Source: Acidimicrobiia bacterium (GTDB lineage: Bacteria; Actinomycetota; Acidimicrobiia; Acidimicrobiales; Hopanoidiivorantaceae). Taken from it: 13,533 nucleotides of DNA. The position numbers were made by a program, and so were the translations under genes. Below the pieces are notes generated by a model. That model saw only the letters and a list, made by a program, of their open reading frames with translations, searched no databases and was not told where the DNA came from. The DNA is taken from contig JAHRAM010000108.1 of NCBI GenBank assembly GCA_020027305.1, forward strand, positions 1 to 13,533, read 5' to 3'. This document shows positions 6,435-13,533 of this stretch, piece by piece; the first letter of the stretch is position 1, and each line of letters starts with the position of its first letter.

Positions 6435-7853
6435 ATGACCACAACAGAACCAGAAAAAACAAATAATCCGATAGACGCTCCCACAAATGGAAGTGAACAC
6501 AGCGGGCAAGCAAGACTTCCGAGTGTTTCAATTTTAGATGCCACTCGCGCAAGTTTTTCGAACCTGTTCAAAAAACATCGCTGGCTACTTTGGATATTTT
6601 TATCTATTGCCGGTGTATTCCTGCTCACCATCACAGAGTTTTTTGCAGTTCCTGAAACTATGGATTTAACTTCATCTGGCACTTGGCGAGTTGCTTTAGC
6701 GTATTCAGTTCCAATTATGATGGCAGGACTAGGTGGACTATTTGCTGAACGTGCAGGAGTTGTAAATATCGGGCTAGAAGGAATGATGATTCTTGGAACT
6801 TGGTTCGGCGCTTGGGGTTCTAACACAGACCTTTTTATCACACAACTCCCAGATTGGTTTAACGGACCGTGGTCTGGGCTATTCTTTGGAGTTATTGGCG
6901 GCGGATTAGGGGGCTTGCTCCATGCCCTTGCCACTGTGACATTTGGAATTGACCATATCGTGTCAGGTGTAGCAATTAATTTAATGGCATTTGGTACAAC
7001 ACGATACCTCTCTAGTAAAACTTTTGCGACCAAACCTCTTGAAGGGGGTGGACTTACAAAATCGCCCAGTTTAGACAAATTTCAAGAATTGGATATTCCG
7101 CTCCTTTCTGGAATATTAGAAAGTATTGAAAAACTTAAATGGTTCTTCATTTCTGACTTCGCACGTATTTTGCATGGGCTTACCACCAAACTTTCATGGG
7201 CAACAGTTTTAGCTTATGCTTTTGTGCCGTTTGTGGTTTGGTTACTTTGGCGAACTTCTTTTGGGCTTCGCCTGAGAAGTTGTGGCGAGCACCCAGTGGC
7301 AGCTGATAGCTTAGGTGTAAATGTCTACAAATATAAGTATTATGCAGTAACGATTTCTGGAATGTGTGCTGGGTTTGCTGGTGCCTTTCTAGCAATTCAC
7401 TTAACTGCGGGGGCTGGATATAGTGAAGGCCAAACTAATGGACGAGGATTTATTGGTCTGGCAACTCTTATCTTTGGCAACTGGAAACCAGTTGGCACTG
7501 CCCTAGGGGCAGTGCTGTTTGGCTTTGCTGATGTTGTGCAACTTAGAGACGTAAATGCAATACACGCGTTGCTGCTACTAGTTTCTATTTTGCTATTTGC
7601 GTTCACTTTGATTGCATTAATTAGATATGCCTCCACAGGCTTTTCCAACAGAAAATATCTAATACAAGTAATTGGAACTTTAATTGGAGCAGCCACAATA
7701 TTTGTTTGGTATATGACTACAAAAACTGTTCCCACTGGATTTCCGCAAGCAATCCCACATATGTCTGTCTTAGCTGTGCTAATTTTTGGGGCTACAAGAT
7801 TGCGAGCGCCAGCCGCTGTAGGAATGCAATATAGACGCGGGCATGAGAATTAG
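6435..7853 (+). CDS. Nucleoside ABC importer permease 2 (BPD_transp_2 family)
   Basis: 472 residues, the partner of the preceding permease (YufQ/NupQ-like). After a hydrophilic N-terminus (1-48) that is unusually long and Thr/Asn/Pro-rich, membrane segments begin with WLLWIFLSIAGVFLL. The conserved GLFAERAGVVNIGLEGMM lies at 101-118, followed by FGIDHIVSGVAINLMAFG and GFGLRLRSCGEHPVAADSLGV-type motifs, and GRGFIGLATLIFGNWKP near the C-terminus. The protein is longer than the bacillary homologues because of the N-terminal extension and extra C-terminal hydrophobic segments from about 380. It starts 27 bp after the first permease gene. I see no good Shine-Dalgarno before the ATG, so translation may depend on the upstream gene. 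Confidence 0.91.
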   Translation: MTTTEPEKTNNPIDAPTNGSEHSGQARLPSVSILDATRASFSNLFKKHRWLLWIFLSIAGVFLLTITEFFAVPETMDLTSSGTWRVALAYSVPIMMAGLGGLFAERAGVVNIGLEGMMILGTWFGAWGSNTDLFITQLPDWFNGPWSGLFFGVIGGGLGGLLHALATVTFGIDHIVSGVAINLMAFGTTRYLSSKTFATKPLEGGGLTKSPSLDKFQELDIPLLSGILESIEKLKWFFISDFARILHGLTTKLSWATVLAYAFVPFVVWLLWRTSFGLRLRSCGEHPVAADSLGVNVYKYKYYAVTISGMCAGFAGAFLAIHLTAGAGYSEGQTNGRGFIGLATLIFGNWKPVGTALGAVLFGFADVVQLRDVNAIHALLLLVSILLFAFTLIALIRYASTGFSNRKYLIQVIGTLIGAATIFVWYMTTKTVPTGFPQAIPHMSVLAVLIFGATRLRAPAAVGMQYRRGHEN

Positions 7854-7911
7854 TTAGCACAAATTAAAGCGCCCAAAAACAAGCAAGCAAAAAGCCTCAC
7901 AATAAAAATCA

Positions 7912-8307
7912 ATGCCCGACATTAATTGGCAGGAACTTTATAAGACCGCCACTGAAACCACCAAACTTTCTTACTCCCCTTATTCCAACTTCCCAGTCGG
8001 TGCTGCTGGCATAACTAAGAGTGGAAAAATCGTCATCGGTTGCAATTTTGAAAATGCATCATACGGGCTGACTTTGTGTGCCGAGTGCAGCCTAGTTTCC
8101 AACCTCCACACTTCTGGCGAATGGAATGAAGGCAACCCACTTATGGCGGTTGCAGTTGTCGATAAAAATGGCGACCCCTGTGCACCTTGTGGTCGTTGCC
8201 GACAATTGCTGCTGGAAGCGGGCGGAACTGGCTTGTTGGTGAATGAGGTTTTGCTCGATGAGTTGCTGCCTAATTCCTTTAAGCCCGAAGACCTTAATAA
8301 CCAATGA
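7912..8307 (+). CDS. cdd: Cytidine deaminase
   Basis: 131 residues, the usual size of the homotetrameric bacterial enzyme. It converts cytidine and deoxycytidine to uridine and deoxyuridine. YSPYSNFPVGAA (21-32) is the substrate-binding loop. NFENASYGLTLCAEC (45-59) contains the zinc ligand C56 and the catalytic proton shuttle E58, and APCGRCRQ (91-98) supplies zinc ligands C93 and C96. C90 is an additional nearby Cys that is not needed for the site. The gene starts 58 bp after the permease and precedes thymidine phosphorylase, so its product can feed the phosphorolysis step. No Shine-Dalgarno is visible. Base composition rises within this gene from transporter-like to the higher value of the downstream enzymes. 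Confidence 0.95.
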   Translation: MPDINWQELYKTATETTKLSYSPYSNFPVGAAGITKSGKIVIGCNFENASYGLTLCAECSLVSNLHTSGEWNEGNPLMAVAVVDKNGDPCAPCGRCRQLLLEAGGTGLLVNEVLLDELLPNSFKPEDLNNQ

Positions 8308-8371
8308 ACCAAACGAAGAGCCGCCCAAACAATTAAATCAAAAAACCGACTTAAACGATTAACCCGCCAAA

Positions 8372-9694
8372 ATGAACATCGTAGACATCTTGCTCGCTAA
8401 AAGGGGCGGGGAAGCCCTAAACGAAGAACAAATCAACTTCTTCATTGAGTCTTACACCGCTGGCACTGTTACTGACGAACAGGCCTCTGCTTTGCTGATG
8501 GCGATTTATTTTCAGGGGTTAAACACGAGCGAGCTTGCCACTTGGACAAAAGCCATGATTGACTCTGGTGAGCGACTTGACCTTTCAAGCCTGAGCGCCC
8601 CAACCGTAGACAAGCATTCCACTGGTGGCGTGGGCGATAAAGTTTCGCTGGTGCTTGCCCCCCTAGTGGCAGCCTGTGGGGCAGCCGTGCCACAACTTTC
8701 TGGGCGAGGGCTTGGGCACACTGGCGGAACCCTTGACAAACTGGAATCCATTTCGGGCTTCAACGTCAATTTGACCGCTAGTGAAATCGTCTCTCAGCTA
8801 GATAACATCGGCGTTGTGATTTGTGCTGCCACTGAAAACTTGGCGCCCGCCGACAAAAAACTTTATGCCCTGAGAGATGTCACGGCTACAGTTGAATCCA
8901 TTCCGCTCATTTCCAGCTCAATAATGAGCAAAAAAATCGCAGAGGGCACGGAGTCGCTGGTGCTAGATGTGAAAGTCGGCTCGGGGGCGTTTATGAAAAC
9001 CCTAGATTTGGCAACCGAGTTGGCAGAGACGATGGTGGCAATCGGCAAGGAGCATTCTGTTAACACGGCAGCCATGCTCACAAACATGGATTTGCCGTTA
9101 GGAAACACTGCTGGCAACGCCCTTGAGGTGGAAGAAACTTTGGAGTGTTTGGCGGGTGGCGGGCCAAGTGACCTGCGCGAAATCACATTGGCGCTGGCAC
9201 AAGAAATGCTAGAGCTGGCTGGCGTGAGCGCTGACCCTGCGAACGTGCTTGATTCTGGCAAGGCAATGGATAGCTGGCGGAAAATGATTTTGGCTCAGTC
9301 GGGCGACCCCGATGCTCCACTCCCCACCACTGACATTGTAGAAGTAATGACCGCTGGCGATTTTGGGTGCAGCAGTTCTGCGCCTTATTTGGCAAACTTA
9401 GATGCCTATGCGTTGGGGATTGCAGCTTGGCGACTTGGGGCTGGTCGCTCTAAGAAATCAGAGCCTGTGAGCTTCCCCGCTGGAATTCGCTGGCTGGCAA
9501 AACCGGGCGATGAGATGACGCATAAAATGACTGCCGAGCAGCCACTTTTGGAACTCTATACAGAAGATGAAAAATTACTTCCGCTGGCTAAAGCAGATTT
9601 GTTTGGTGATAGTGATGCTGAAGCTCATCCTCCAATTGTATTTGCTAAAAATCCAACTGCCGGCGCCGAACTCATCCACAAAAAGATAAAGTGA
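8372..9694 (+). CDS. deoA: Thymidine phosphorylase / pyrimidine-nucleoside phosphorylase
   Basis: 440 residues, equal to E. coli DeoA. It splits thymidine or deoxyuridine (in the broader pyrimidine type also uridine) with phosphate into base and (deoxy)ribose-1-phosphate. DKHSTGGVGDK (80-90) is the phosphate-binding loop, and SGRGLGHTGGTLDKLES (110-126) is the family signature. ALRDVTATVESIPLISSSIMSKK (166-188 region) carries R168, S183 and K187, which align with the pyrimidine-binding Arg171, Ser186 and Lys190 of the E. coli enzyme. VKVGSGAFM follows. Whether it is thymidine-specific or accepts uridine cannot be decided by eye. There is no obvious Shine-Dalgarno. A 17-bp segment at its 3' end is repeated just after the stop codon. 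Confidence 0.95.
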   Translation: MNIVDILLAKRGGEALNEEQINFFIESYTAGTVTDEQASALLMAIYFQGLNTSELATWTKAMIDSGERLDLSSLSAPTVDKHSTGGVGDKVSLVLAPLVAACGAAVPQLSGRGLGHTGGTLDKLESISGFNVNLTASEIVSQLDNIGVVICAATENLAPADKKLYALRDVTATVESIPLISSSIMSKKIAEGTESLVLDVKVGSGAFMKTLDLATELAETMVAIGKEHSVNTAAMLTNMDLPLGNTAGNALEVEETLECLAGGGPSDLREITLALAQEMLELAGVSADPANVLDSGKAMDSWRKMILAQSGDPDAPLPTTDIVEVMTAGDFGCSSSAPYLANLDAYALGIAAWRLGAGRSKKSEPVSFPAGIRWLAKPGDEMTHKMTAEQPLLELYTEDEKLLPLAKADLFGDSDAEAHPPIVFAKNPTAGAELIHKKIK

Positions 9695-9717
9695 TTTCAC
9701 CCACAAAAAGATAAAGT
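9676..9717. repeat. 17-bp direct repeat across the deoA stop
   Basis: CCACAAAAAGATAAAGT occurs at 9676-9692, encoding the last residues of thymidine phosphorylase, and again exactly at 9701-9717 in the short spacer before the dioxygenase gene. It looks like a slippage duplication of the gene end. I see no clear function; the second copy lies just upstream of the next start codon. Confidence 0.85.
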
Positions 9718-9723
9718 AAGAAT

Positions 9724-10683
9724 ATGGGCGACACAAACACCGAAAGTCTTGACCTCTCTAAGCCTGAACGGAATTTCTCCGAACTCGATTTGTCTGAACT
9801 TGACTTATCTGCGCTTGACTTGCCTGCGCTTGAGCGAGATGGCTTCCTTGCGATTCCCGACTTCGTATCTGAGGCGAGCTGCCTTGCCCTTAGAGAACGA
9901 GCTTTAGAGATTGTTGCCAACACCGATTTTGCCAAAATCGCCTCGGTGTTTTCAACCACCGAGAAATCACACACCCAAGATGATTATTTCTTAGACTCTG
10001 CCAGCCAAGTCAAGTGCTTCTTAGAAAAAGATGCTGCTGATGCTGGCGGAAACTTGGTTGCCGACTTTGCTGGCGGTGAGAAATCTAGCCTAGATTGTGC
10101 CATCAACAAAATCGGGCATGCCCAACACGACCTAGACAATGAGTTTGAGAGATTTTCTTACACGCCCGAACTCGCTGCTGTGGCAAGGGCGATAGGTTTT
10201 GAAAAACCCCTGCTCATTCAGGCGATGTATATTTTCAAGGCGCCAAAGACTGGCGGAGAGGTGGTGGCACACACCGACCATCCGTTCTTATGGACAGAGC
10301 CACAAACGGTTATGGGATTTTGGTTTGCCATTGATGACGCCACTGAAGAAAACGGGTGCCTGTGGGCGATGCCTGGCGGGCACAAAACCGAGCCAATCAG
10401 ACAGCGGGTGAAACGAGATGGCACGGCTGAAATCTTTGACGACACGCCTTTTGACACCAGCAAATTCGTGCCGCTTCCTGCTAAGCGGGGAACTTTGATA
10501 ATCCTTGACGGAAAGCTCCCCCACTTGAGCGAGCATAACCATTCCGATAAATCCCGCCACGCCTACACACTTCACATTATTGAAGGCGATGAATCTAAGG
10601 CAAAATATCTTGACGACAACTGGCTTCAGCGGAGCAGCGACCTTCCCTTTCGTGATTTATATGAAGTCGTGAAATCTTTATGA
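9724..10683 (+). CDS. PHYHD1-like Fe(II)/2-oxoglutarate dioxygenase (PhyH family)
   Basis: 319 residues. After a leader with a repeated LDLS-type pentapeptide (9-36), the PhyH fold begins at LERDGFLAIPDFVS. INKIGHAQHDLDNEF (127-141), AMYIFKAPKTGGEVVAHTDHPFLW (167-190) and DDATEENGCLWAMPGGH (204-220) match the order seen in human PHYHD1. The iron triad is H183-x-D185 and H267 (in KLPHLSEHN), and R278 is the likely 2-oxoglutarate anchor. All key residues are present, so an active hydroxylase is expected; the substrate is unknown. The gene lies 29 bp after deoA and 62 bp before add, inside the salvage run, which hints at a nucleoside, nucleobase or sugar substrate. That link is inference from position only. 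Confidence 0.85.
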   Translation: MGDTNTESLDLSKPERNFSELDLSELDLSALDLPALERDGFLAIPDFVSEASCLALRERALEIVANTDFAKIASVFSTTEKSHTQDDYFLDSASQVKCFLEKDAADAGGNLVADFAGGEKSSLDCAINKIGHAQHDLDNEFERFSYTPELAAVARAIGFEKPLLIQAMYIFKAPKTGGEVVAHTDHPFLWTEPQTVMGFWFAIDDATEENGCLWAMPGGHKTEPIRQRVKRDGTAEIFDDTPFDTSKFVPLPAKRGTLIILDGKLPHLSEHNHSDKSRHAYTLHIIEGDESKAKYLDDNWLQRSSDLPFRDLYEVVKSL

Positions 10684-10745
10684 GGTTTAGGTACTGTGAT
10701 AACTAATTGTGTTAGGCGATAGCGGATGAATATGGAAAGTTGAAA

Positions 10746-11885
10746 ATGCTGACGACCGCCGAGATAAAAGAGTTCCCCAAGGTGATGCTGCACGACCACC
10801 TGGATGGTGGTGTTCGGATTGACACCCTCATTGAGCTGGCGCAACAAATCGGCTATGAAAAGCTGCCAACCTATGATGCCAGCGAGCTGCAGAAATATAT
10901 TTTGGGCAACTCCGCTCGGGGCAAGCTGGAACTTTATTTGGAAACCTTTGACCACACGATTGCTGTAATGCAAACTGCGCCCGCGCTTGAGCGGATTGCC
11001 TATGAGTTCGGGCAAGACATGGCAAACGATGGTGTGATTTATGCTGAAAGTCGCTTTGCCCCAGCACTTTTTATTGAGGGGGGGCTTTCACTTGATGAGG
11101 TAATGCTTGCCACTAGTGCTGGCTTTGAGCGGGCAGAAAAAGAATTTGGGATTGTGATAAAAATCCTTGCTTGTGGGATGAAACAAATGGAGCCTTCCAC
11201 TGAAATTGCCGAGTTGGCACTTCGCTTTATGGACGAAGGGAATAGTGGCGGCGAGAATGGCAGCGGGAATTATGACGTGAAAAAAGTTGTGGGGTTTGAC
11301 TTGGCTGGCCCAGAAGAGGGATTTTTATGTTCCAAACATATTGAGGCAATTGAGGTTGCTCGTGAAGGCGGGCTTTCAATAACGCTTCACGCTGGCGAAG
11401 GAGCAGGGCTTGACTCAATTAAAGACGCTGTGGAATCTGGGGCAGAGCGACTGGGGCATGGTGTGAGAATTATTGACGACATTGGTTTTGGAAATGAAAA
11501 TGACACAGAAAGTGGTGGTGAAAATGACACAGCAAGTGGCAGTGAAAACAGCACAAGTGATAGCGAGATAAAATTAAGGCAGCTTTCTAAACAGATTAGA
11601 GACCAACAAATTCCCCTTGAAGTATGCCCGACATCAAACATCCATACTGGGATTTCCGATGCATTTGAAACTCATCCCATCGCTCCATTGTTTAACGCTG
11701 GGTTCAACATAACCTTAAACACCGACAATCGCCTGATGAGCGACATCACTTTGTCTGCCGAATTTGAAAACTGCCAAACTGCTTTTGGGTGGGGTGAGGC
11801 AGAGTTCAGAAAGTTAACCGAAAATGGTATTCGTGCGGCGTTTTGTTCGGAGGTGGAAAAAGAGGCTCTACTTCAAAGGCTTTAA
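10746..11885 (+). CDS. add: Adenosine deaminase
   Basis: 379 residues. It converts adenosine and deoxyadenosine to inosine forms, using a metal-dependent TIM-barrel site. LHDHLDGG contributes H16 and H18; TLHAGEGAG holds H215 and the catalytic E218; RLGHGVRI holds H238; and LNTDNRLMS holds D327. The DN in place of the DD of classical enzymes is, as I recall, the usual actinobacterial form. Two low-complexity Gly/Ser/Asn/Glu insertions sit at 165-175 and 248-273, the second coded by tandem 24-bp units. The ATG at 10746 is chosen because GGAAAG lies six bases upstream; an in-frame TTG at 10740 would overlap that site. The gene converges on upp with only four bases between the stops. Confidence 0.93.
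   Translation: MLTTAEIKEFPKVMLHDHLDGGVRIDTLIELAQQIGYEKLPTYDASELQKYILGNSARGKLELYLETFDHTIAVMQTAPALERIAYEFGQDMANDGVIYAESRFAPALFIEGGLSLDEVMLATSAGFERAEKEFGIVIKILACGMKQMEPSTEIAELALRFMDEGNSGGENGSGNYDVKKVVGFDLAGPEEGFLCSKHIEAIEVAREGGLSITLHAGEGAGLDSIKDAVESGAERLGHGVRIIDDIGFGNENDTESGGENDTASGSENSTSDSEIKLRQLSKQIRDQQIPLEVCPTSNIHTGISDAFETHPIAPLFNAGFNITLNTDNRLMSDITLSAEFENCQTAFGWGEAEFRKLTENGIRAAFCSEVEKEALLQRL
11496..11567. repeat. 24-bp tandem repeat inside add, three units
   Basis: Units start at 11496, 11520 and 11544. The first two begin GAAAATGACACAG and differ slightly afterwards; the third is more diverged (GAAAACAGCACAAG). They encode successive octapeptides of the ENDTESGG type. The repeat keeps the reading frame and lies in a loop after the RLGHG motif, so it can vary in number without destroying the enzyme. 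Confidence 0.85.
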
Positions 11886-11889
11886 GGCT

Positions 11890-12519
11890 CTAGGGGGGCT
11901 GAATTCCATATTGGCGGTCGCCTGCATCCCCCAGCCCAGGCACAATATATCCATTTTCGTTTAGGTCGGGGTCAACCGCTGCCACAGTGACCGACTCAAC
12001 CAAATCTGAAGCCACCAATTTGTCAAGCCCATCTTGGGATGCCAAAACACAAACTGCATGGAGCTCAGATGCTCCCCGCTCAACCAGAACTTCCAAAGTT
12101 GAAATCAGCGACCCGCCCGTGGCAAGCATCGGGTCAAGCACTAGGAGCATTCGCCCGCTCATATCGCTTGGCAGTTTGTCGGCATAGAGGTGGGGGCGGA
12201 GCGTGGTTTCATCTCGCGCCATTCCCACAAACCCAACTTGTGCCTCGGGCAAAAGCGTTAAAGATGCCTCCAACATTCCCAGCCCTGCCCTAAGCACGGG
12301 AACGAGGAGCGGAATAGTTTTCAACCGCTCACCCTTAGCGGGCGCCAATGGAGTTTGCACCTCAAACTCAATAACTGGATGGTCGCGAAGTGCCTCATAT
12401 AAGAGGTGGCTGCTCACCCGAGTTAGGGCCTCCCGAAAAGGCTTTGCCTCAGTGCTTGAGTCGCGAATAATAGAAAGCGACTCCGACACCAGCGGATGAT
12501 CAACGATGTTTATTTTCAT
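11890..12519 (-). CDS. upp: Uracil phosphoribosyltransferase
   Basis: 209 residues, the standard length. It joins uracil and PRPP to give UMP, completing pyrimidine salvage. VPVLRAGLGM (73-82) and the PRPP loop LLVLDPMLATGGS (125-137) are clear. The C-terminal uracil-binding segment NENGYIVPGLGDAGDRQYG (187-205) is intact. Upstream on the minus strand, GAGGG (complement of 12529-12533) precedes the ATG by about nine bases. It is transcribed towards add and so is a separate unit from the uptake cluster, although its substrate is the product of cytidine deaminase plus phosphorylase. Its promoter should lie in 12534-12657, where a 19-bp palindrome occurs. Confidence 0.96.
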   Translation of the reverse strand: MKINIVDHPLVSESLSIIRDSSTEAKPFREALTRVSSHLLYEALRDHPVIEFEVQTPLAPAKGERLKTIPLLVPVLRAGLGMLEASLTLLPEAQVGFVGMARDETTLRPHLYADKLPSDMSGRMLLVLDPMLATGGSLISTLEVLVERGASELHAVCVLASQDGLDKLVASDLVESVTVAAVDPDLNENGYIVPGLGDAGDRQYGIQPP

Positions 12520-12585
12520 ATCTGTTTTCCCTCACTCACACTTTACAGGTTGGGGAGGCGTTGATAGAAGGTTGAGAGGGATGAA

Positions 12586-12604
12586 TTTAATCTAATAGAT
12601 TAAA
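12586..12604. promoter_or_regulatory. 19-bp palindrome upstream of upp
   Basis: TTTAATCTA (12586-12594) and TAGATTAAA (12596-12604) are perfect 9-bp inverted arms around a single central base. With no room for an RNA loop and no T-run after it, a terminator is unlikely; it fits better a dimeric regulator site in front of upp or a site belonging to the AT-rich segment. Assignment is inference. Confidence 0.4.
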
Positions 12605-12657
12605 ATTTCGTACAAAAGAGTTCTTCAGATATCAAAAACTGGGTTTTGACGTTGATA

Positions 12658-13533
12658 TTATTGAAGCTTTTTATAATTATCTTTCAAAAAATTTTCATAA
12701 CCTTCTTGTGTATAATTTTCAGCCTCCATGTATTTAACCAATACCTCATAAAATACTTCTTCCATTGGACGCTCGTTCCACTTTTCATTCCTTATGAGGA
12801 ATAGCCCGTTGTGGAAGGCAAACTCACCAACTCTCACCAATTGATTTTTTTCATTGTATTCGGTGTTTTTAGAATACCCAAAAGACTCAAGTATCCCCAC
12901 TAAATAAAAATCTGCAAAATTGTTTCTGTCCCTTCCTTCACTAACAATTTTATTGCCAATTTTTTTCACTGCTTTAATAAAATTATTTGGACCAGAAAAA
13001 ACTTCAATTAATATTAAAAGCACAATTCTTATAAAGATAACTGCTTTGTGTTCGGCAAAATTAGATCTGCTGTAATTGAATCGATTCCCCTCAAACACCA
13101 ATAAACTACGTTTTGCCCCCTTCAACAATTCCCGCAAGTTGATTGCCTCTGCTTCTATAGCATGGTTAATAAAGTATGAAAGAAAACAATTTATTTCGTT
13201 AACATGCGGAGCTAATTCATGGGTTGAATTTTTTGGAATTTGCTTTTCAATTGTTTTTTGCAGAATTTGCGTTACATGCCCCTTTACAAATTTCTTGTTC
13301 TCAAAAAAATAAGGTTCGGTTGAATGAAATTTGTCAAGATAGCCAGAAGAATCAAAATCTTTGCTATGTTTGTGTTCAAATAGCTTTTCGATATTTTCAT
13401 AGTCCCCAACCACAATTACCTTGTCAAATCCAAATTTATTTTCCTCTTCTCTATCGAAATAAGCTGAGAATATATTGAGAATCCTAAATACATGATTTGG
13501 ATCCAACCTATCTAAGTCATCTAAGATCAAAAT
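12658..13533 (-). CDS. KAP-type P-loop NTPase, C-terminal part (5' end beyond window)
   Basis: The frame is open to the window edge, and the first visible residues, ILILDDLDRLDP, are the Walker B segment of KAP NTPases (hydrophobic strand followed by DDLDR). The Walker A and true start must therefore lie outside. KVIVVGDYENIEKLF, a following strand and helix, and GYLDKFHSTEPYFF agree with the KAP domain. A hydrophobic stretch, AVIFIRIVLLILIEVF, in the middle may be a membrane or core helix. The remainder is Lys/Glu/Asn-rich and mostly helical in character. KAP NTPases are scattered by horizontal transfer and several are tied to phage resistance, but the role of this one is unknown. It is strikingly AT-rich: 12 of 60 bases are G/C at 12661-12720, against 34 of 60 in upp at 12121-12180. 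Confidence 0.72.
   Translation of the reverse strand: MLILDDLDRLDPNHVFRILNIFSAYFDREEENKFGFDKVIVVGDYENIEKLFEHKHSKDFDSSGYLDKFHSTEPYFFENKKFVKGHVTQILQKTIEKQIPKNSTHELAPHVNEINCFLSYFINHAIEAEAINLRELLKGAKRSLLVFEGNRFNYSRSNFAEHKAVIFIRIVLLILIEVFSGPNNFIKAVKKIGNKIVSEGRDRNNFADFYLVGILESFGYSKNTEYNEKNQLVRVGEFAFHNGLFLIRNEKWNERPMEEVFYEVLVKYMEAENYTQEGYENFLKDNYKKLQ

Noticed and set aside
6425..7078. 217-codon minus-strand ORF opposite the second permease gene
   Set aside because: It is the antisense shadow of a clear membrane protein gene, and its product is a Pro/Ser-rich sequence with no recognisable domain.
10740..10745. TTG at 10740 as start of adenosine deaminase
   Set aside because: GGAAAG lies directly against it, leaving no spacing, but stands six bases before the ATG at 10746.
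12632..12649. TCAAAA/TTTTGA inverted repeat as terminator of the KAP gene
   Set aside because: It sits just after the stop codon on the minus strand but the stem is short and AT-rich with no clear U-tract after it.
13528..13530. TTG as the start codon of the right-edge gene
   Set aside because: It falls within the Walker B strand of a KAP NTPase, and the frame is open to the edge, so the true start lies outside the window.

Overview
The window looks like a piece of an actinobacterial chromosome. The main reasons are a 28-codon ORF that resembles the actinobacterial ribosomal protein bL37, and a cdd-deoA-add block with upp close by, a grouping also seen in Mycobacterium. Base composition is moderate to low for the phylum, and several genes lack a clear Shine-Dalgarno sequence. 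An unusual, low-GC (possibly aquatic) actinobacterial lineage is my inference; species cannot be given from the sequence alone.

Left edge (1-1912): the tail of a probable RCC1-repeat protein, then the tiny bL37-like gene, whose 3' end overlaps a DCC-family (DUF393) CxxC protein. A ferritin-like di-iron protein is convergent with the latter and their stop codons overlap by 4 bp. Next comes a 600-bp non-coding stretch (1913-2512) between divergent genes. It is filled with several unrelated tandem repeats: a 66-bp unit three times, a doubled 17-bp spacing of a TTGACA-containing motif, 10-bp units and a 16-bp doublet.

Centre (2513-11885, all on +): a nucleoside uptake and salvage cluster. It begins with a BMP/PnrA-type substrate-binding lipoprotein, a two-domain ABC ATPase and two BPD_transp_2 permeases. 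Cytidine deaminase, thymidine phosphorylase, a PHYHD1-like Fe(II)/2-oxoglutarate dioxygenase and adenosine deaminase follow. Uracil phosphoribosyltransferase (upp) lies convergent just beyond. Together they would import nucleosides, deaminate cytidine and adenosine, cleave pyrimidine nucleosides and recapture uracil as UMP. The dioxygenase is the one member with no assigned step. A nested hairpin covers the ribosome-binding site and start codon of the ATPase gene, a possible way to make more binding protein than transporter.

Right edge (12520-13533): a short spacer with a 19-bp palindrome, then the C-terminal part of a KAP-type P-loop NTPase that runs off the window. It is far more AT-rich than the salvage genes and may be foreign DNA. 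No tRNA, rRNA, CRISPR array, insertion sequence or known riboswitch was recognised.
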